From Crystallibacter permensis (GTDB taxonomy: Bacteria; Actinomycetota; Actinomycetes; Actinomycetales; Micrococcaceae), in NCBI RefSeq assembly GCF_025960875.1, contig NZ_JAODLR010000005.1, forward strand, positions 230,471 through 294,470: a stretch of 64,000 nucleotides of DNA, written 5' to 3'. The translations under genes and the position numbers were made by a program. The notes under the pieces were generated by a model. That model searched no databases and was not told where the DNA came from. It was given only the letters and a program-made list of their open reading frames with translations. Positions 8,700 through 17,741 of this stretch are shown here, in pieces; position 1 is the stretch's first letter; every line of letters starts with the position of its first letter.

Positions 8700-9526
8700 T
8701 CACTCGCCGAGCGAGGCTGCACGGTCAATAATCTTCTGGGCCAAGTACGACATTGACTCAATGGCGGTCTCTTCGGCCTCTACGGGAACGCTGCGGGAGA
8801 GTCCTATCGAGAGGTTTCCCGCAAGCACCTGCATGGACACTCCAACCCGCTCCGGGGACCGCCCGCCGCCGACAACAACGATGTAGGACCGGTCTCCTAC
8901 CACCGGCGAACTTCGAACTGCCCGTCGTAGATGGATCCTTCCGGAACGGACATCCGAAAGTTCATGCAGTCGGTGAACTGCTGATGCGTGTAGGAGAAGG
9001 CGGACTCTTCCAGCACCGTTCGCGGAGCGCTCTTGATCAGAATCAGAATTTCGCCCGCTGGAGGAGCTGGTCCGGCATTGCCGCTCGGACTGGCACTGCC
9101 GCTTCGCCGGGGCCTGCCGGGACTTTCCTGCCCGCTTTCCGGCACGATCGCCTCGGCAAATTCGACATTCAGGATTTCCGGATTCAACGCGCTCGATTCA
9201 GGATCGAACAACTCGCATTCGCCGGGCTGATAACCTGGCGCGAAGTCACCATCGCCGGGTAACTCCCTGTCCCCACGTATTTTGGCAGTATCCACGACCC
9301 GGGCCGGAACACCATGCACGTTTTCCAAGCCAACGAGAACGGCCATGAGCTCGGCGTCGGACAACACCTGCGCTGTTCCGGCCATGGAAGGACTGGCCGA
9401 AGCGCTGCTCGATACAGGGACGCTGCTGCCGGAAGGATCCGGATCATTGTCTGTACAGGCGACCACCGACGCCAGGGAGATTACGACACCCGCGCTCGCC
9501 AGGTGGCGGCGTAGTTGAGGTTTCAT
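8700..9526 (-). pseudogene. Lipoprotein gene interrupted by a frameshift
   Basis: The 5' part (9526 to 8897) encodes a lipoprotein. ATG with GAGGG upstream is followed by a signal peptide ending in SVVAC (lipobox), a Ser/Pro-rich linker and a globular domain running to GSIYDGQFEVRRW, then a TAG at 8897-8899. A 67-codon frame overlaps this stop (first GTG at 8903) and continues the fold (VGDRSYIVVVGGG ... AQKIIDRAASLGE). Restoring one base near 8897-8903 joins both into a protein of about 275 residues. The layout resembles secreted PknH/DUF5642-like sensor lipoproteins of actinobacteria, a weak assignment. The lesion may be a real mutation or a sequencing error. Confidence 0.65.
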
Positions 9527-9692
9527 GCCGCCCTCGATTCGGCAGCGGCCGCAATCAGTTGCATTTCTCCATGGTGCTTCCGGTTCCCCCCGCCCGCAAG
9601 AGTCCGCCCACTGCGACCGAGGAATACCTGCGCGCCCGGGGCCGTTGGAACCAATAGAAGTTGACGTATCAACCAATTTGGACAGGAGTGGC

Positions 9693-10814
9693 ATGGACAA
9701 GGTTCTGGATGCAGTGATTATCGGCGCCGGCCAGGCCGGCCTCAGCGCCGCCTACCACCTGCAGCGGCGCGGCCTGGTGCCGGAGCAGGACTACATTGTC
9801 CTGGACGCAAACGAAGGACCCGGCGGCGCGTGGCGGCACCGCTGGCCCTCCCTGACCTTCGACGCAGCGCACGGGCTGCACGATCTCCCCGGCTTCCCGC
9901 TCGGGGTTCCGGACCCCGCAGAGCCGGCCTCCGCCGTCGTTAGCCGTTACTACGGTGCCTACGAGCAGAAGTTCAACCTTCCCGTCCACCGTCCCGAACG
10001 CGTTGAATCCATTACCAACAACGACGGCGGCTCCGGGCAGCTGCTGCGGGTCACCAGCGCCTCGGGCCGCGAGTGGCTGGCGCGCACGGTGATCAGCGGT
10101 ACCGGCACGTGGGACCGGCCGTACTGGCCCTACTACGCCGGGCGGGAGACGTTCCGCGGCCGGCAGCTACACACCCATGATTTCCGGTCCGCCGACGAGT
10201 TCCGCGGCAAGCGCGTGCTGGTGGTCGGCGGCGGGACCTCGGCCCTGCAGTTCCTGCTCCAGCTCGATGCCGCCGGCGCCCAGACCGTCTGGTCCACGCG
10301 GCGGGAGCCGGACTTCATTACCGAGCCCTTCGACGCCAGCTGGGGCATCGAAGTGGAGCGGAAGGTCAACGAACGCACGCGCGCCGGGCTGCCGCCGGTG
10401 AGCGTGGTCGGCGTGACGGGCCTGCCGCTGAACGAGACCTATAAGGCCGGTATCGACGCCGGCGTCCTGGTCTCGCGCGGGCGGCTTGCCCGGATCACCG
10501 AGGACGGCGTGGTGTTTGCGGGCGGATCGGCCGAGCAAGTGGATGCCATCCTGTGGGCAACCGGCTTCCGTCCCTCGCTGGACCATCTGACCCCGCTGCA
10601 ACTGCGCGAACCTGGCGGCGGCATCCGCATGGGTCCGGACGCCGTCTCCGTAGTCAAGGAACCGCGGCTGTTCCTCGTGGGGTATGGCTCCTCCGCCTCG
10701 ACAGTCGGCGCCACCAGGGCCGGCCGGGCGGCGGCGATGGCCGCGGTGCGGCAACTGAAGACTGCCGGGGTGCCGGACCGGGGATCGCGCGCACTGGCGG
10801 CGGTAGCGGGCTGA
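9693..10814 (+). CDS. Flavin-dependent monooxygenase-like protein (CzcO/flavoprotein family)
   Basis: 373 residues. The FAD motif GAGQAGLSAAYHLQRRG lies at about residues 9-25. A second dinucleotide site, VLVVGGGTSALQFLLQLD, lies near the middle, and ILWATGFRPSLDHL near the C-terminus is typical of class B flavoprotein monooxygenase relatives. Such proteins use NADPH and FAD to oxygenate small molecules, but many family members have no known substrate. AGGAG at 9684-9688 fixes the ATG at 9693; the frame extends upstream without a better start. It is divergent from the broken lipoprotein gene. Confidence 0.85.
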   Translation: MDKVLDAVIIGAGQAGLSAAYHLQRRGLVPEQDYIVLDANEGPGGAWRHRWPSLTFDAAHGLHDLPGFPLGVPDPAEPASAVVSRYYGAYEQKFNLPVHRPERVESITNNDGGSGQLLRVTSASGREWLARTVISGTGTWDRPYWPYYAGRETFRGRQLHTHDFRSADEFRGKRVLVVGGGTSALQFLLQLDAAGAQTVWSTRREPDFITEPFDASWGIEVERKVNERTRAGLPPVSVVGVTGLPLNETYKAGIDAGVLVSRGRLARITEDGVVFAGGSAEQVDAILWATGFRPSLDHLTPLQLREPGGGIRMGPDAVSVVKEPRLFLVGYGSSASTVGATRAGRAAAMAAVRQLKTAGVPDRGSRALAAVAG

Positions 10815-10905
10815 CGCCGTAGCGGGCCGAGGCGGGTAGCGGCTGGCGCCGTGGTCGTTCGTTGCTTGCATCGGCAGCTTCGCCCGCACCGGTAGCCTTG
10901 GAGCT

Positions 10906-11775
10906 GTGAGTGAAGCTTCCCTGCCCAGCACCGATTCCACCTACAATCTGACGCTTTCCTGCCAGGACCGCCCGGGCATTGTATATGCCGTAACCGGAGC
11001 GCTGGTGGAAGCCGGCTGCAACATCGTTGATTCCCAGCAGTACGGGAACCCGAGTTCCGGCCGGTTCTTCATGCGCGTTGCCATCACCACCGGCACGTCC
11101 TACACAGACCTGCACCGGGCGCTGCAGCCCGTGGCCGAAACCTTCACCATGAAGTGGAGCCTGAACCCTCAGGGCGCCAAGCTGCGCACCCTGCTGATGG
11201 CTTCCAAGTCCGCGCACTGCCTCAACTCACTGTTGTTCCAGCAGCGCTCGGGCACGCTGCCCATCGACGTCCCGGTCATCGTCTCCAACCACACGGACCT
11301 GGCTGACATGGCTAAGTTCTACGGCATCGAGTTCCGCCATATTCCGGTCACGCCGGACACCAAAGCCGAAGCCGAACAAGCGCTGCGCGACCTGGTCGCC
11401 GAGTACGACATCGAACTCGTGGTGCTCGCCCGCTACATGCAGATCCTGAGCAATGAACTCTGCAGGGACCTGCAGGGCAAGGCGATCAACATCCACCACT
11501 CCTTCCTGCCGTCCTTCAAGGGCGCCAGGCCCTACCACCAGGCGCATGACCGCGGCGTCAAACTGATCGGTGCCACGGCGCACTACGTCACGCCGGACCT
11601 GGACGAGGGCCCCATCATCGAGCAGGAAGTCATCCGCGTGGACCACGCGAAGTCGGCCGAGCAGTTCGTGGCCATGGGCCGCGACGTGGAAGCCCGCACG
11701 CTGGCCACCGCCGTCCAGTGGCATGCCGAGCACCGCGTCCTGCTGGACGGGCACCGGACCGTCGTCTTCAACTGA
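10906..11775 (+). CDS. purU: Formyltetrahydrofolate deformylase
   Basis: 289 residues. It hydrolyses 10-formyl-THF to THF and formate, balancing the one-carbon pool. An N-terminal ACT domain (about residues 8-85, LSCQDRPGIVYAVTGALVEAG) senses glycine or methionine in known members. The C-terminal formyltransferase-like domain has the catalytic Asn-His-Asp set within INIHHSFLPSFKGARPYHQA and IGATAHYVTPDLDEGPI. The start is GTG with GGAG close upstream. It lies 2.5 kb from glyA-folD, on the opposite strand. Confidence 0.96.
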   Translation: MSEASLPSTDSTYNLTLSCQDRPGIVYAVTGALVEAGCNIVDSQQYGNPSSGRFFMRVAITTGTSYTDLHRALQPVAETFTMKWSLNPQGAKLRTLLMASKSAHCLNSLLFQQRSGTLPIDVPVIVSNHTDLADMAKFYGIEFRHIPVTPDTKAEAEQALRDLVAEYDIELVVLARYMQILSNELCRDLQGKAINIHHSFLPSFKGARPYHQAHDRGVKLIGATAHYVTPDLDEGPIIEQEVIRVDHAKSAEQFVAMGRDVEARTLATAVQWHAEHRVLLDGHRTVVFN

Positions 11776-11871
11776 CCTCGAGGCTCCGGCCTGCCCACCT
11801 CCCGAGCCTCCGCCTGCCCTGGCCCTTCACCTGCCCTTCTCCTGGCTGCCGTCCCCACGTAGGGTCGGAGC

Positions 11872-12483
11872 ATGGGTAACTACGAGAGGGACCTGACAAC
11901 TTACTATGACCGGCAGGCCGAGGTCCGCGATGCCCGCGAGCCGGATCCGCAGCGGGTGGCCAAGCGCAGCGAGTTCATCGAGCACCTCAAGGAGAGCCGC
12001 CGGCATGACCTGCTGGAGATCGGCTGCGGCACCGGCGTGGACGGCCTGGCGTTCAAGGCCGCCGGCATCCGTTACAACGGAGTGGACCTCTCCGAAACGA
12101 GCGTCCGGCTGGCCCGGCACAAACAGCTCGAAGCCTCGGTCGCCTCTGCCCGCGAACTGCCTTTCGCCGACGAAACCTTCGACGCCGGCTGGACCATGAG
12201 CACGCTGCTGCATGTGGCCAACACCGATCTCTACGGGGTCCTGACCGAAATCATGCGGGTCCTCAAACCCGGATCTCCCCTGGCAGTAGGCCTCTGGTCC
12301 GGCTCCGACAGCGAGGGCATCAACGACGCGGACGATCATGAACCGCAGCGCTTCTTCAGCCGCCGCTCGGACGAAACAACCCTGAGCCTGTTCGAACCGC
12401 ACGGCACCATCCGGGACTTCGCGACGTGGGAACACGGGCAGGATCCCGGGCACTACCAGTACTTCATCATCTATAAACCCTGA
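11872..12483 (+). CDS. Class I SAM-dependent methyltransferase
   Basis: 203 residues. Motif I (LLEIGCGTGVDGLAF) binds SAM near residue 46. The acidic residue ending strand 2 lies in YNGVDLSE, and ELPFADETFDAGWTMSTLLH is motif IV. This is the Methyltransf_11/UbiE-like fold. The substrate is unknown. GGAG lies only 1 nt before the ATG, so initiation may be weak or the start may differ. Neighbours do not reveal a pathway. Confidence 0.85.
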   Translation: MGNYERDLTTYYDRQAEVRDAREPDPQRVAKRSEFIEHLKESRRHDLLEIGCGTGVDGLAFKAAGIRYNGVDLSETSVRLARHKQLEASVASARELPFADETFDAGWTMSTLLHVANTDLYGVLTEIMRVLKPGSPLAVGLWSGSDSEGINDADDHEPQRFFSRRSDETTLSLFEPHGTIRDFATWEHGQDPGHYQYFIIYKP

Positions 12484-12540
12484 TTTACGACGGCGGTGCG
12501 CACCCCGCGCTGCCACCGCGGCTTGGGTAGGCTGGTTGCC

Positions 12541-13059
12541 ATGGCCCACATCATCACGCTCGCCGGCAAAACCCCGGCCACCGACCCATCCGCCTTTGTC
12601 GCTCCCACCGCCACCCTGAGCGGCGATGTGGAACTGGCTGCCGATTCCAGCGCCTTCTACGGCGTCTCGGTCCGCGGCGATACCGCCCCGATCCGGGTGG
12701 GGGCAGGCAGCAACCTGCAGGACAACGTGGTGCTTCACGCTGACGAGGGCTTCCCGTGCACCGTGGGCGCCGGCGTCAGCATCGGACACACCGCCGTGGT
12801 CCATGGCTGCACGGTGGAGGACAACTGCCTGATCGGCATGAGCGCGACCATCATGAACGGTGCCGTGGTCGGTGCAGGCTCGCTGGTTGCCGCCGGGGCC
12901 TTGGTCCTGGAGGGAACGCAGATCCCGCCCCGGTCCTTGGTGGCCGGAGTTCCCGCAAAGGTCCGCCGCGAACTCAGCGACGAGGAATACCAGTCTGTCC
13001 TCGACAACGCATCACACTACGTCGAACTCGCCAAGCTGCACCGGGACGCCAACGCGTAG
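12541..13059 (+). CDS. Gamma-carbonic anhydrase-like left-handed beta-helix protein
   Basis: 172 residues. Hexapeptide repeats run through most of the chain (SVRGDTAPIRVGAGSNLQDN, VSIGHTAVVHGCTVEDNCLI, MSATIMNGAVVGAGSLVAAG). Three histidines in VVLHADEG, IGHTAVVHG match the zinc ligands of the YrdA/PaaY/CaiE group. Family members are trimeric, zinc-bound, and sometimes have carbonic anhydrase activity. The ATG at 12541 gives the usual family N-terminus; an upstream in-frame start would add a Cys/Arg-rich stretch without homologous character. Confidence 0.88.
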   Translation: MAHIITLAGKTPATDPSAFVAPTATLSGDVELAADSSAFYGVSVRGDTAPIRVGAGSNLQDNVVLHADEGFPCTVGAGVSIGHTAVVHGCTVEDNCLIGMSATIMNGAVVGAGSLVAAGALVLEGTQIPPRSLVAGVPAKVRRELSDEEYQSVLDNASHYVELAKLHRDANA

Positions 13060-13124
13060 CTTGTTAGGAGTCGCCTTGGGTTAACTTCTTGACTACAAGA
13101 GGTGGCGGGCGCACTCTTTTAGGT

Positions 13125-14318
13125 ATGCCAGCCGAACCAGCCACAGCGACGGGCACCCACCAGCGGCCCGGCTCCCAGAGTGCACTGCGCAGGCGCAACA
13201 GCCAGCGGATCATCCGCGCGCTTATGACCAGCGGCCGGCTGACCCAGGCCGAGCTGGCCCGGCAGACCGGTCTTTCCACTGCCACCGTGTCCAACATCGT
13301 CAAGGCAATGGTCGACAACGGCCTGATCCTGACGTCACCGACCACCAGCTCCGGCCGCCGGGCGCTCTCCGTCACGCTGAACGGCCGCGGTGCGGTAGCG
13401 GTCGGAGTGGATTTCGGCCGACGGCATGTCAACGTGGTGCTGGTCAGCCTGGACCACCGGGTACTGGCCGAGGACGGCGTCGAACTGCCCCTAGGCCACC
13501 AGGCGGAGGAAGGCATCGAGGCCGCCGCCCAGCTGGTCCGGCGACTGCTGGCGGATACCGGCGTGGACGCCGGGTCGCTCCTGGGCCTCGGCGCCGGCAT
13601 TCCCGGCCCGATCGACCACCGCACCGGCAGGGTCATCCACGGAGCGATCCTGCCCGAATGGGTGGGCATCGACCTGCTGGGCCGGCTCCGCCAGGCGTTC
13701 GGCATTCCGGTCTTCATCGACAACGACGCCAACCTGGGTGCGTTGGCACAGGTCAGCTGGGGCCCCTACCAGAATGTGCAGAACCTCGTTTTCCTGAAAC
13801 TGGGATCCGGCATCGGTGCGGGACTGATCCTTAACGGCGCACCGTTCTACGGCAACATCGGCGTGACCGGCGAAATCGGCCACGCCACCGTCGCCGACCA
13901 CGGGCTCATCTGCCGCTGCGGAAACCGCGGCTGCCTCGAAACGGTAGCGTCGACCTCCACCATGATCGATCTGCTGAGCCGCGGCAGGTCCGAGCCGGTC
14001 AGCACCGAAGACATCGTCCGGATCGCCCTCGACGGCGATCCCGCTGCACTGCGGGTTATCGACGACGCAGGACTGGCTGTTGGCCGGGCGCTAGCCAACG
14101 TGTGCAATCTGGTCAACCCGGAAGTCATTGTCCTCGGCGGCTCCCTGACGGGGCTGGACGCCATCCTGCTCGACCCCGTGCGCCGGGGCCTGCTTCGCCA
14201 CGCCGTACCCGCCGTGGGCGAATCCACCGAGCTGGCCATGTCCGGGCTGAGCAACCGGGCAGAAGCCCTCGGCGCTGCCACGCTGGTCCTGCAGCAGGCC
14301 GAGCTGCCCTCACTGTAA
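13125..14318 (+). CDS. ROK-family transcriptional regulator
   Basis: 397 residues. The winged HTH (about residues 22-80: RIIRALMTSGRLTQAELARQ, STATVSNIVKAMVDNGLI) is followed by a sugar-kinase-like ROK domain. The ROK zinc motif is present (GHATVADHGLICRCGNRGC), as is FIDNDANLGALAQ. A GLGAGIPGPID phosphate loop suggests sugar binding; whether it retains kinase activity is unclear. It lies 150 nt upstream of a sugar ABC importer on the same strand, and both upstream regions carry GTTAACTTC, so it probably represses that operon and itself until its sugar is present. Confidence 0.92.
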   Translation: MPAEPATATGTHQRPGSQSALRRRNSQRIIRALMTSGRLTQAELARQTGLSTATVSNIVKAMVDNGLILTSPTTSSGRRALSVTLNGRGAVAVGVDFGRRHVNVVLVSLDHRVLAEDGVELPLGHQAEEGIEAAAQLVRRLLADTGVDAGSLLGLGAGIPGPIDHRTGRVIHGAILPEWVGIDLLGRLRQAFGIPVFIDNDANLGALAQVSWGPYQNVQNLVFLKLGSGIGAGLILNGAPFYGNIGVTGEIGHATVADHGLICRCGNRGCLETVASTSTMIDLLSRGRSEPVSTEDIVRIALDGDPAALRVIDDAGLAVGRALANVCNLVNPEVIVLGGSLTGLDAILLDPVRRGLLRHAVPAVGESTELAMSGLSNRAEALGAATLVLQQAELPSL

Positions 14319-14351
14319 GAACTACCCAGCACGCTACACAGAAGTTTTGCG

Positions 14352-14391
14352 TTCAACTCTTGACGGCAACGTGTGTGACGGAGTTAACTTC
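14352..14391. promoter_or_regulatory. Candidate ROK operator region before the sugar ABC operon
   Basis: GTTAACTTC at 14383-14391 is identical to 13080-13088 before the ROK gene. A second related stretch (GTTCAACTCTTGACGGCAAC, 14351-14370) matches 14 of 20 positions of the ROK-side sequence running from 13080, including TTGAC, which could be a -35 box. Shared sequence at the two promoters suggests a common operator. Confidence 0.4.
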
Positions 14392-14468
14392 AAGGCAAGC
14401 CACGAACCCGTGTGCAATCTTCAAGCAGACGACAAAGTAGTCAATGACTGCTCAGTAATGGAGGCGTT

Positions 14469-15749
14469 ATGCGACGCGTATCTTTGCTCGCCAGCGTTGC
14501 GGCAGCAGGCTTGCTCCTGTCCGCATGCGGCGGAGGAAGCTCGGTCGAAGAAGCGAACCCGACAGAAGCTACCGGCTCGGTCGGGGTCTTTACCTGGTGG
14601 GCGGACGGCTCGGAGAAAGTAGGCCTGGATGCGCTCGTGGACATCTTCGACGAGCAGTACCCGGATCTGACCTTCGACAACCTGGCCGTAGCCGGCGGCG
14701 CGGGCAGCCAGGCCAAGAGCGTTCTGGCGGCCAACCTCAAGTCCGGCAATCCGCCGGACTCGTTCCAGGCCCATGCCGGAGCGGAACTGCAGGACTACAT
14801 CAATGCGGACCAGCTTGAGGATCTGAGCTCCTTCTACGAGGAAGCCCAGCTCAACGAAGCTTTCCCGCAGGATCTGCTGGACCGCCTGACCGTGGACGGC
14901 AAGATCTACTCGGTTCCGTCCAACATCCACCGGGCCAACGTGGTGTGGGCCAATGTAGAAGTCCTTGAGAAAGCCGGCCTGGATCCGAACAATCCGCCCG
15001 CCGATCTCGACGCCTGGTTCGCGGACATGGACAAGATCAAGGAAAGCGGCACCACTCCGCTGGCCGTCGCCGGCACCTGGACCCAGGTGCAGCTGTTCGA
15101 GAACATCCTGCTGGCAACCCTCGGTCCCGAAGGCTACAGCGGCCTCTGGGACGGCACCACGGATTGGAAGAGCCCCGAGGTGACTGAGGCAATCGAGAAC
15201 TACAAGAAGGCGCTCAGCTATACCAACTCGGACCGCGACACCCTCAGTGACTGGGGCCCGGCCACGCAACTGGTCGAAGACGGTGCCGCCGCCTACAACG
15301 TCATGGGTGACTGGGCCGAAGCCAAGTTCGCGCAGGACGGGCTGAAGCCGGGCACGGACTACGTCTACTTCCCGACCCCCGGGACCGACGGCGTCTTCGA
15401 CTTCCTGGCCGATTCGTTCACACTGCCGAAGGGCGCACCGAATCCGGCCGGCTCCAAAGCATGGCTGACCACCATTTCCAGCGTCGAAGGCCAGCAGGCG
15501 TTCAATGCGGCGAAGGGATCCATCCCCGCCCGCACGGACGTGCCGAGCGATGAATTCGGCGAGTACCAAAAGAGCGCCATCGAGGACTTCTCCTCGGACA
15601 CCATCGTCTCCTCGCTCGCCCACGGCGCTGCGGTGCCGGTGGCGTGGCTGAACGAACTGAGCACCGCCGTGAGCAAGTTCGGCGGGCCCCAGGACGTTGC
15701 CGCACTGCAGGAATCTGCTGCTTCGATAGCGGAAAAGTTCGCGCAGTAG
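14469..15749 (+). CDS. Sugar ABC transporter substrate-binding lipoprotein
   Basis: 426 residues. The signal peptide ends in the lipobox LLLSACG with C20 as lipidated cysteine. The body is a cluster B (family 1) extracellular solute-binding protein: GVFTWWADGSEKVGLDALVD at the N-terminus, and FWVIG-type features replaced by AYNVMGDWAEAKF. Its overall look is close to glucose/mannose-binding GtsA/GlcE types, though I cannot assign the sugar. It is the first gene of an operon with two permeases. No ATPase is encoded, which is common for actinobacterial sugar importers sharing an MsiK-like ATPase. Confidence 0.92.
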   Translation: MRRVSLLASVAAAGLLLSACGGGSSVEEANPTEATGSVGVFTWWADGSEKVGLDALVDIFDEQYPDLTFDNLAVAGGAGSQAKSVLAANLKSGNPPDSFQAHAGAELQDYINADQLEDLSSFYEEAQLNEAFPQDLLDRLTVDGKIYSVPSNIHRANVVWANVEVLEKAGLDPNNPPADLDAWFADMDKIKESGTTPLAVAGTWTQVQLFENILLATLGPEGYSGLWDGTTDWKSPEVTEAIENYKKALSYTNSDRDTLSDWGPATQLVEDGAAAYNVMGDWAEAKFAQDGLKPGTDYVYFPTPGTDGVFDFLADSFTLPKGAPNPAGSKAWLTTISSVEGQQAFNAAKGSIPARTDVPSDEFGEYQKSAIEDFSSDTIVSSLAHGAAVPVAWLNELSTAVSKFGGPQDVAALQESAASIAEKFAQ

Positions 15750-15840
15750 TCCCGGACAAACCGGTGGGCGGGTGCGGCTCAGGCCTAAAGCACCCGCCCA
15801 CCGCGTTGGTTCCGCTGCTGCACGAGGAGAGATAGGGTTC

Positions 15841-16746
15841 GTGTTCACGAAAATCAGGACCTGGGGTCCGGCGCTGGCCTTGATATCCCCCACCATCCTT
15901 CTGCTGGGCATCTTCGTCTACGGACTGATCGCCCAGAACGTCCAAATTTCCATGACCAACCAGCACACGTCCCTGCCCCGCGCGGACTTCGTCGGTCTGG
16001 ACAATTACTTCCGCCTGTTCGGAGACGCGGACTTCCAGCACTCGCTGCGCAACCTGCTGCTGCTCACGGTTGTCTTCCTGGCCGGCACGCTCATCCTCGG
16101 TTTTCTCTGGGCTTGGATTCTCGAGCGCCCCGACTTCGGCGAAGGCTTCTTCCGCTCCGTCTACCTCTTTCCGATGGCCGTATCCTTCATCGCCTCCGGC
16201 GTGGTCTGGCGCTGGCTGCTCTCAAGCCTGCAGACGGACCAGCCAGGCGGCGAGCGCACCACCGGCCTAAACCGCCTGCTGGAGAGCATTGGGCTGGGTT
16301 TCCTGCAGAACAGCTGGTGGTCGGACCCCAACTGGGGTGTGGCGGCGATCGCCGTACCCGCGATCTGGCAACTCTCGGGTTATGTCATGGCGCTGTTCCT
16401 GGCCGGTTTCCGCGGCATTCCGGACGAGTTGCGCGAGGCCGCCCGGATCGACGGCTGCAGCGAATGGAAGCTGTACCGCCACGTCATTTTCCCGCAGCTG
16501 AGCCCGGTCATGCTCTCCGCCGTCATCATCATCGGCCACATGTCGCTCAAGCTCTTCGACCTGATCCGTGCTATCGTCCCGGACGCCAACACCTACGACA
16601 TCCAGGTGCCCGCCACCATGATGTGGGTTAAGTACATCGGCAGCGACTACGCCGACTCCGCCGCCATCGGCACCATCATGCTTATCCTGGTGGCCCTGGT
16701 GGTTGTCCCCTATCTCGTCTACACCTCCCGGCAGGAGAAGCGCTGA
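15841..16746 (+). CDS. Sugar ABC transporter permease, MalF-like
   Basis: 301 residues with six membrane segments. The ATPase-docking EAA loop reads LREAARIDGCSEWKLYRHVI. I placed the start at the GTG at 15841 (MFTKIRTWGPALAL), which has AGGAG upstream and begins directly before the first helix; a longer frame from 15772 adds a basic Pro/Arg-rich segment without an obvious role. It overlaps the next permease gene by 1 nt. Together with the binding protein it forms the import channel. Confidence 0.9.
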   Translation: MFTKIRTWGPALALISPTILLLGIFVYGLIAQNVQISMTNQHTSLPRADFVGLDNYFRLFGDADFQHSLRNLLLLTVVFLAGTLILGFLWAWILERPDFGEGFFRSVYLFPMAVSFIASGVVWRWLLSSLQTDQPGGERTTGLNRLLESIGLGFLQNSWWSDPNWGVAAIAVPAIWQLSGYVMALFLAGFRGIPDELREAARIDGCSEWKLYRHVIFPQLSPVMLSAVIIIGHMSLKLFDLIRAIVPDANTYDIQVPATMMWVKYIGSDYADSAAIGTIMLILVALVVVPYLVYTSRQEKR

Positions 16747-17630
16747 TGGCGACCTCCACAGTCCCGCCCCCGGTCGAAGTCTCGACCCCGCGCGCGCCCG
16801 CCCGCAGCAGCGGCCGGCAGAAAATCAACCGCACGCTCAAGTACGCGTTGCTGTTGGTCTTCGTCGTCATCGTGCTGATTCCGGCCTACGTGCTGTTCAT
16901 TACCAGCTTTAAGGGACCCGCCGACGCGGATCCTTCAACGGCCTGGCTACTGCCGACGACGTGGGAAACCGCCGGCTGGGCCAAGGCCTGGGAAACGCTG
17001 GCGCCTGCGCTGGGGCGCACCTTCGCTTTGGTCATTCCGGCGTCCATCATCTCCGCGATGCTGGGCTCGATGAACGGCTTTGTCCTCTCGCGCTGGCGGT
17101 TCCCCTACGCCAACGTGGTCTTCACGCTCATCCTGTTCGGCATGTTCATCCCGTACCAGGCGGTCATGATCCCGCTGACCCAGCTGATGCAGGGGCTCAA
17201 CATCCCCAACGGGATCCCCTCCCTGCTGGTCCTGCACATCGTTTACGGCCTGCCCATCTGCACCCTGATCTTCCGCAACTACTACGAGTCGGTTCCCAGC
17301 GAACTGATCGAAGCGGCCAGAATGGACGGTGCGGGCCTGCTGCGGACCTACGCCTCGGTCATCCTGCCGGTCTCCGCGCCGGGCTTCGTTGTTGTCTTGA
17401 TCTGGCAGTTCACCTCAGCCTGGAACGACTATCTGTTCGCCGCCTTCTTCTCCTCAGGCAGTAACGGACCGGTCACCATTGCCCTGAGCTTCCTCGCCGG
17501 CGGCCAGCTGACCGATTACGCCGCGTCCATGGCCGGCGCGCTCATCGCATCGTTGCCCACCCTGATCGTCTACATCATCCTCGGCAAGTACTTTGTGGGC
17601 GGTCTGATGAGCGGCTCCGTCAAGGGGTAG
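16746..17630 (+). CDS. Sugar ABC transporter permease, MalG-like
   Basis: 294 residues, six membrane helices. A hydrophilic, Pro-rich N-terminus precedes the first helix (LLLVFVVIVLIPAYVLFITS). The EAA loop is LIEAARMDGAGLLRTYASVI. Its start overlaps the previous gene's stop by one base (TGATG), showing translational coupling. It is the last gene of the operon, followed by a hairpin. Confidence 0.92.
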   Translation: MATSTVPPPVEVSTPRAPARSSGRQKINRTLKYALLLVFVVIVLIPAYVLFITSFKGPADADPSTAWLLPTTWETAGWAKAWETLAPALGRTFALVIPASIISAMLGSMNGFVLSRWRFPYANVVFTLILFGMFIPYQAVMIPLTQLMQGLNIPNGIPSLLVLHIVYGLPICTLIFRNYYESVPSELIEAARMDGAGLLRTYASVILPVSAPGFVVVLIWQFTSAWNDYLFAAFFSSGSNGPVTIALSFLAGGQLTDYAASMAGALIASLPTLIVYIILGKYFVGGLMSGSVKG

Positions 17631-17653
17631 CCAACCCACCACCGGACACAAAG

Positions 17654-17705
17654 CAGCGGCCGGCACCTTCGCGGAACATGTGTTACTGCGAGATGCCGGC
17701 CGCTG
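17654..17705. terminator. Hairpin after the sugar ABC operon
   Basis: Perfect 12-bp arms (17654-17665 and 17694-17705) separated by a 28-nt loop lie between the converging permease gene and coiled-coil gene. There is no long T run. Confidence 0.6.
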
Positions 17706-17741
17706 AGCAGTTCCTTACGAAGCGAGCTCAGGACGGAGGTG

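Noticed and set aside
8700..8903. Independent 67-codon gene
   Set aside because: It lacks a ribosome binding site and is better explained as the 3' part of the frameshifted lipoprotein gene.
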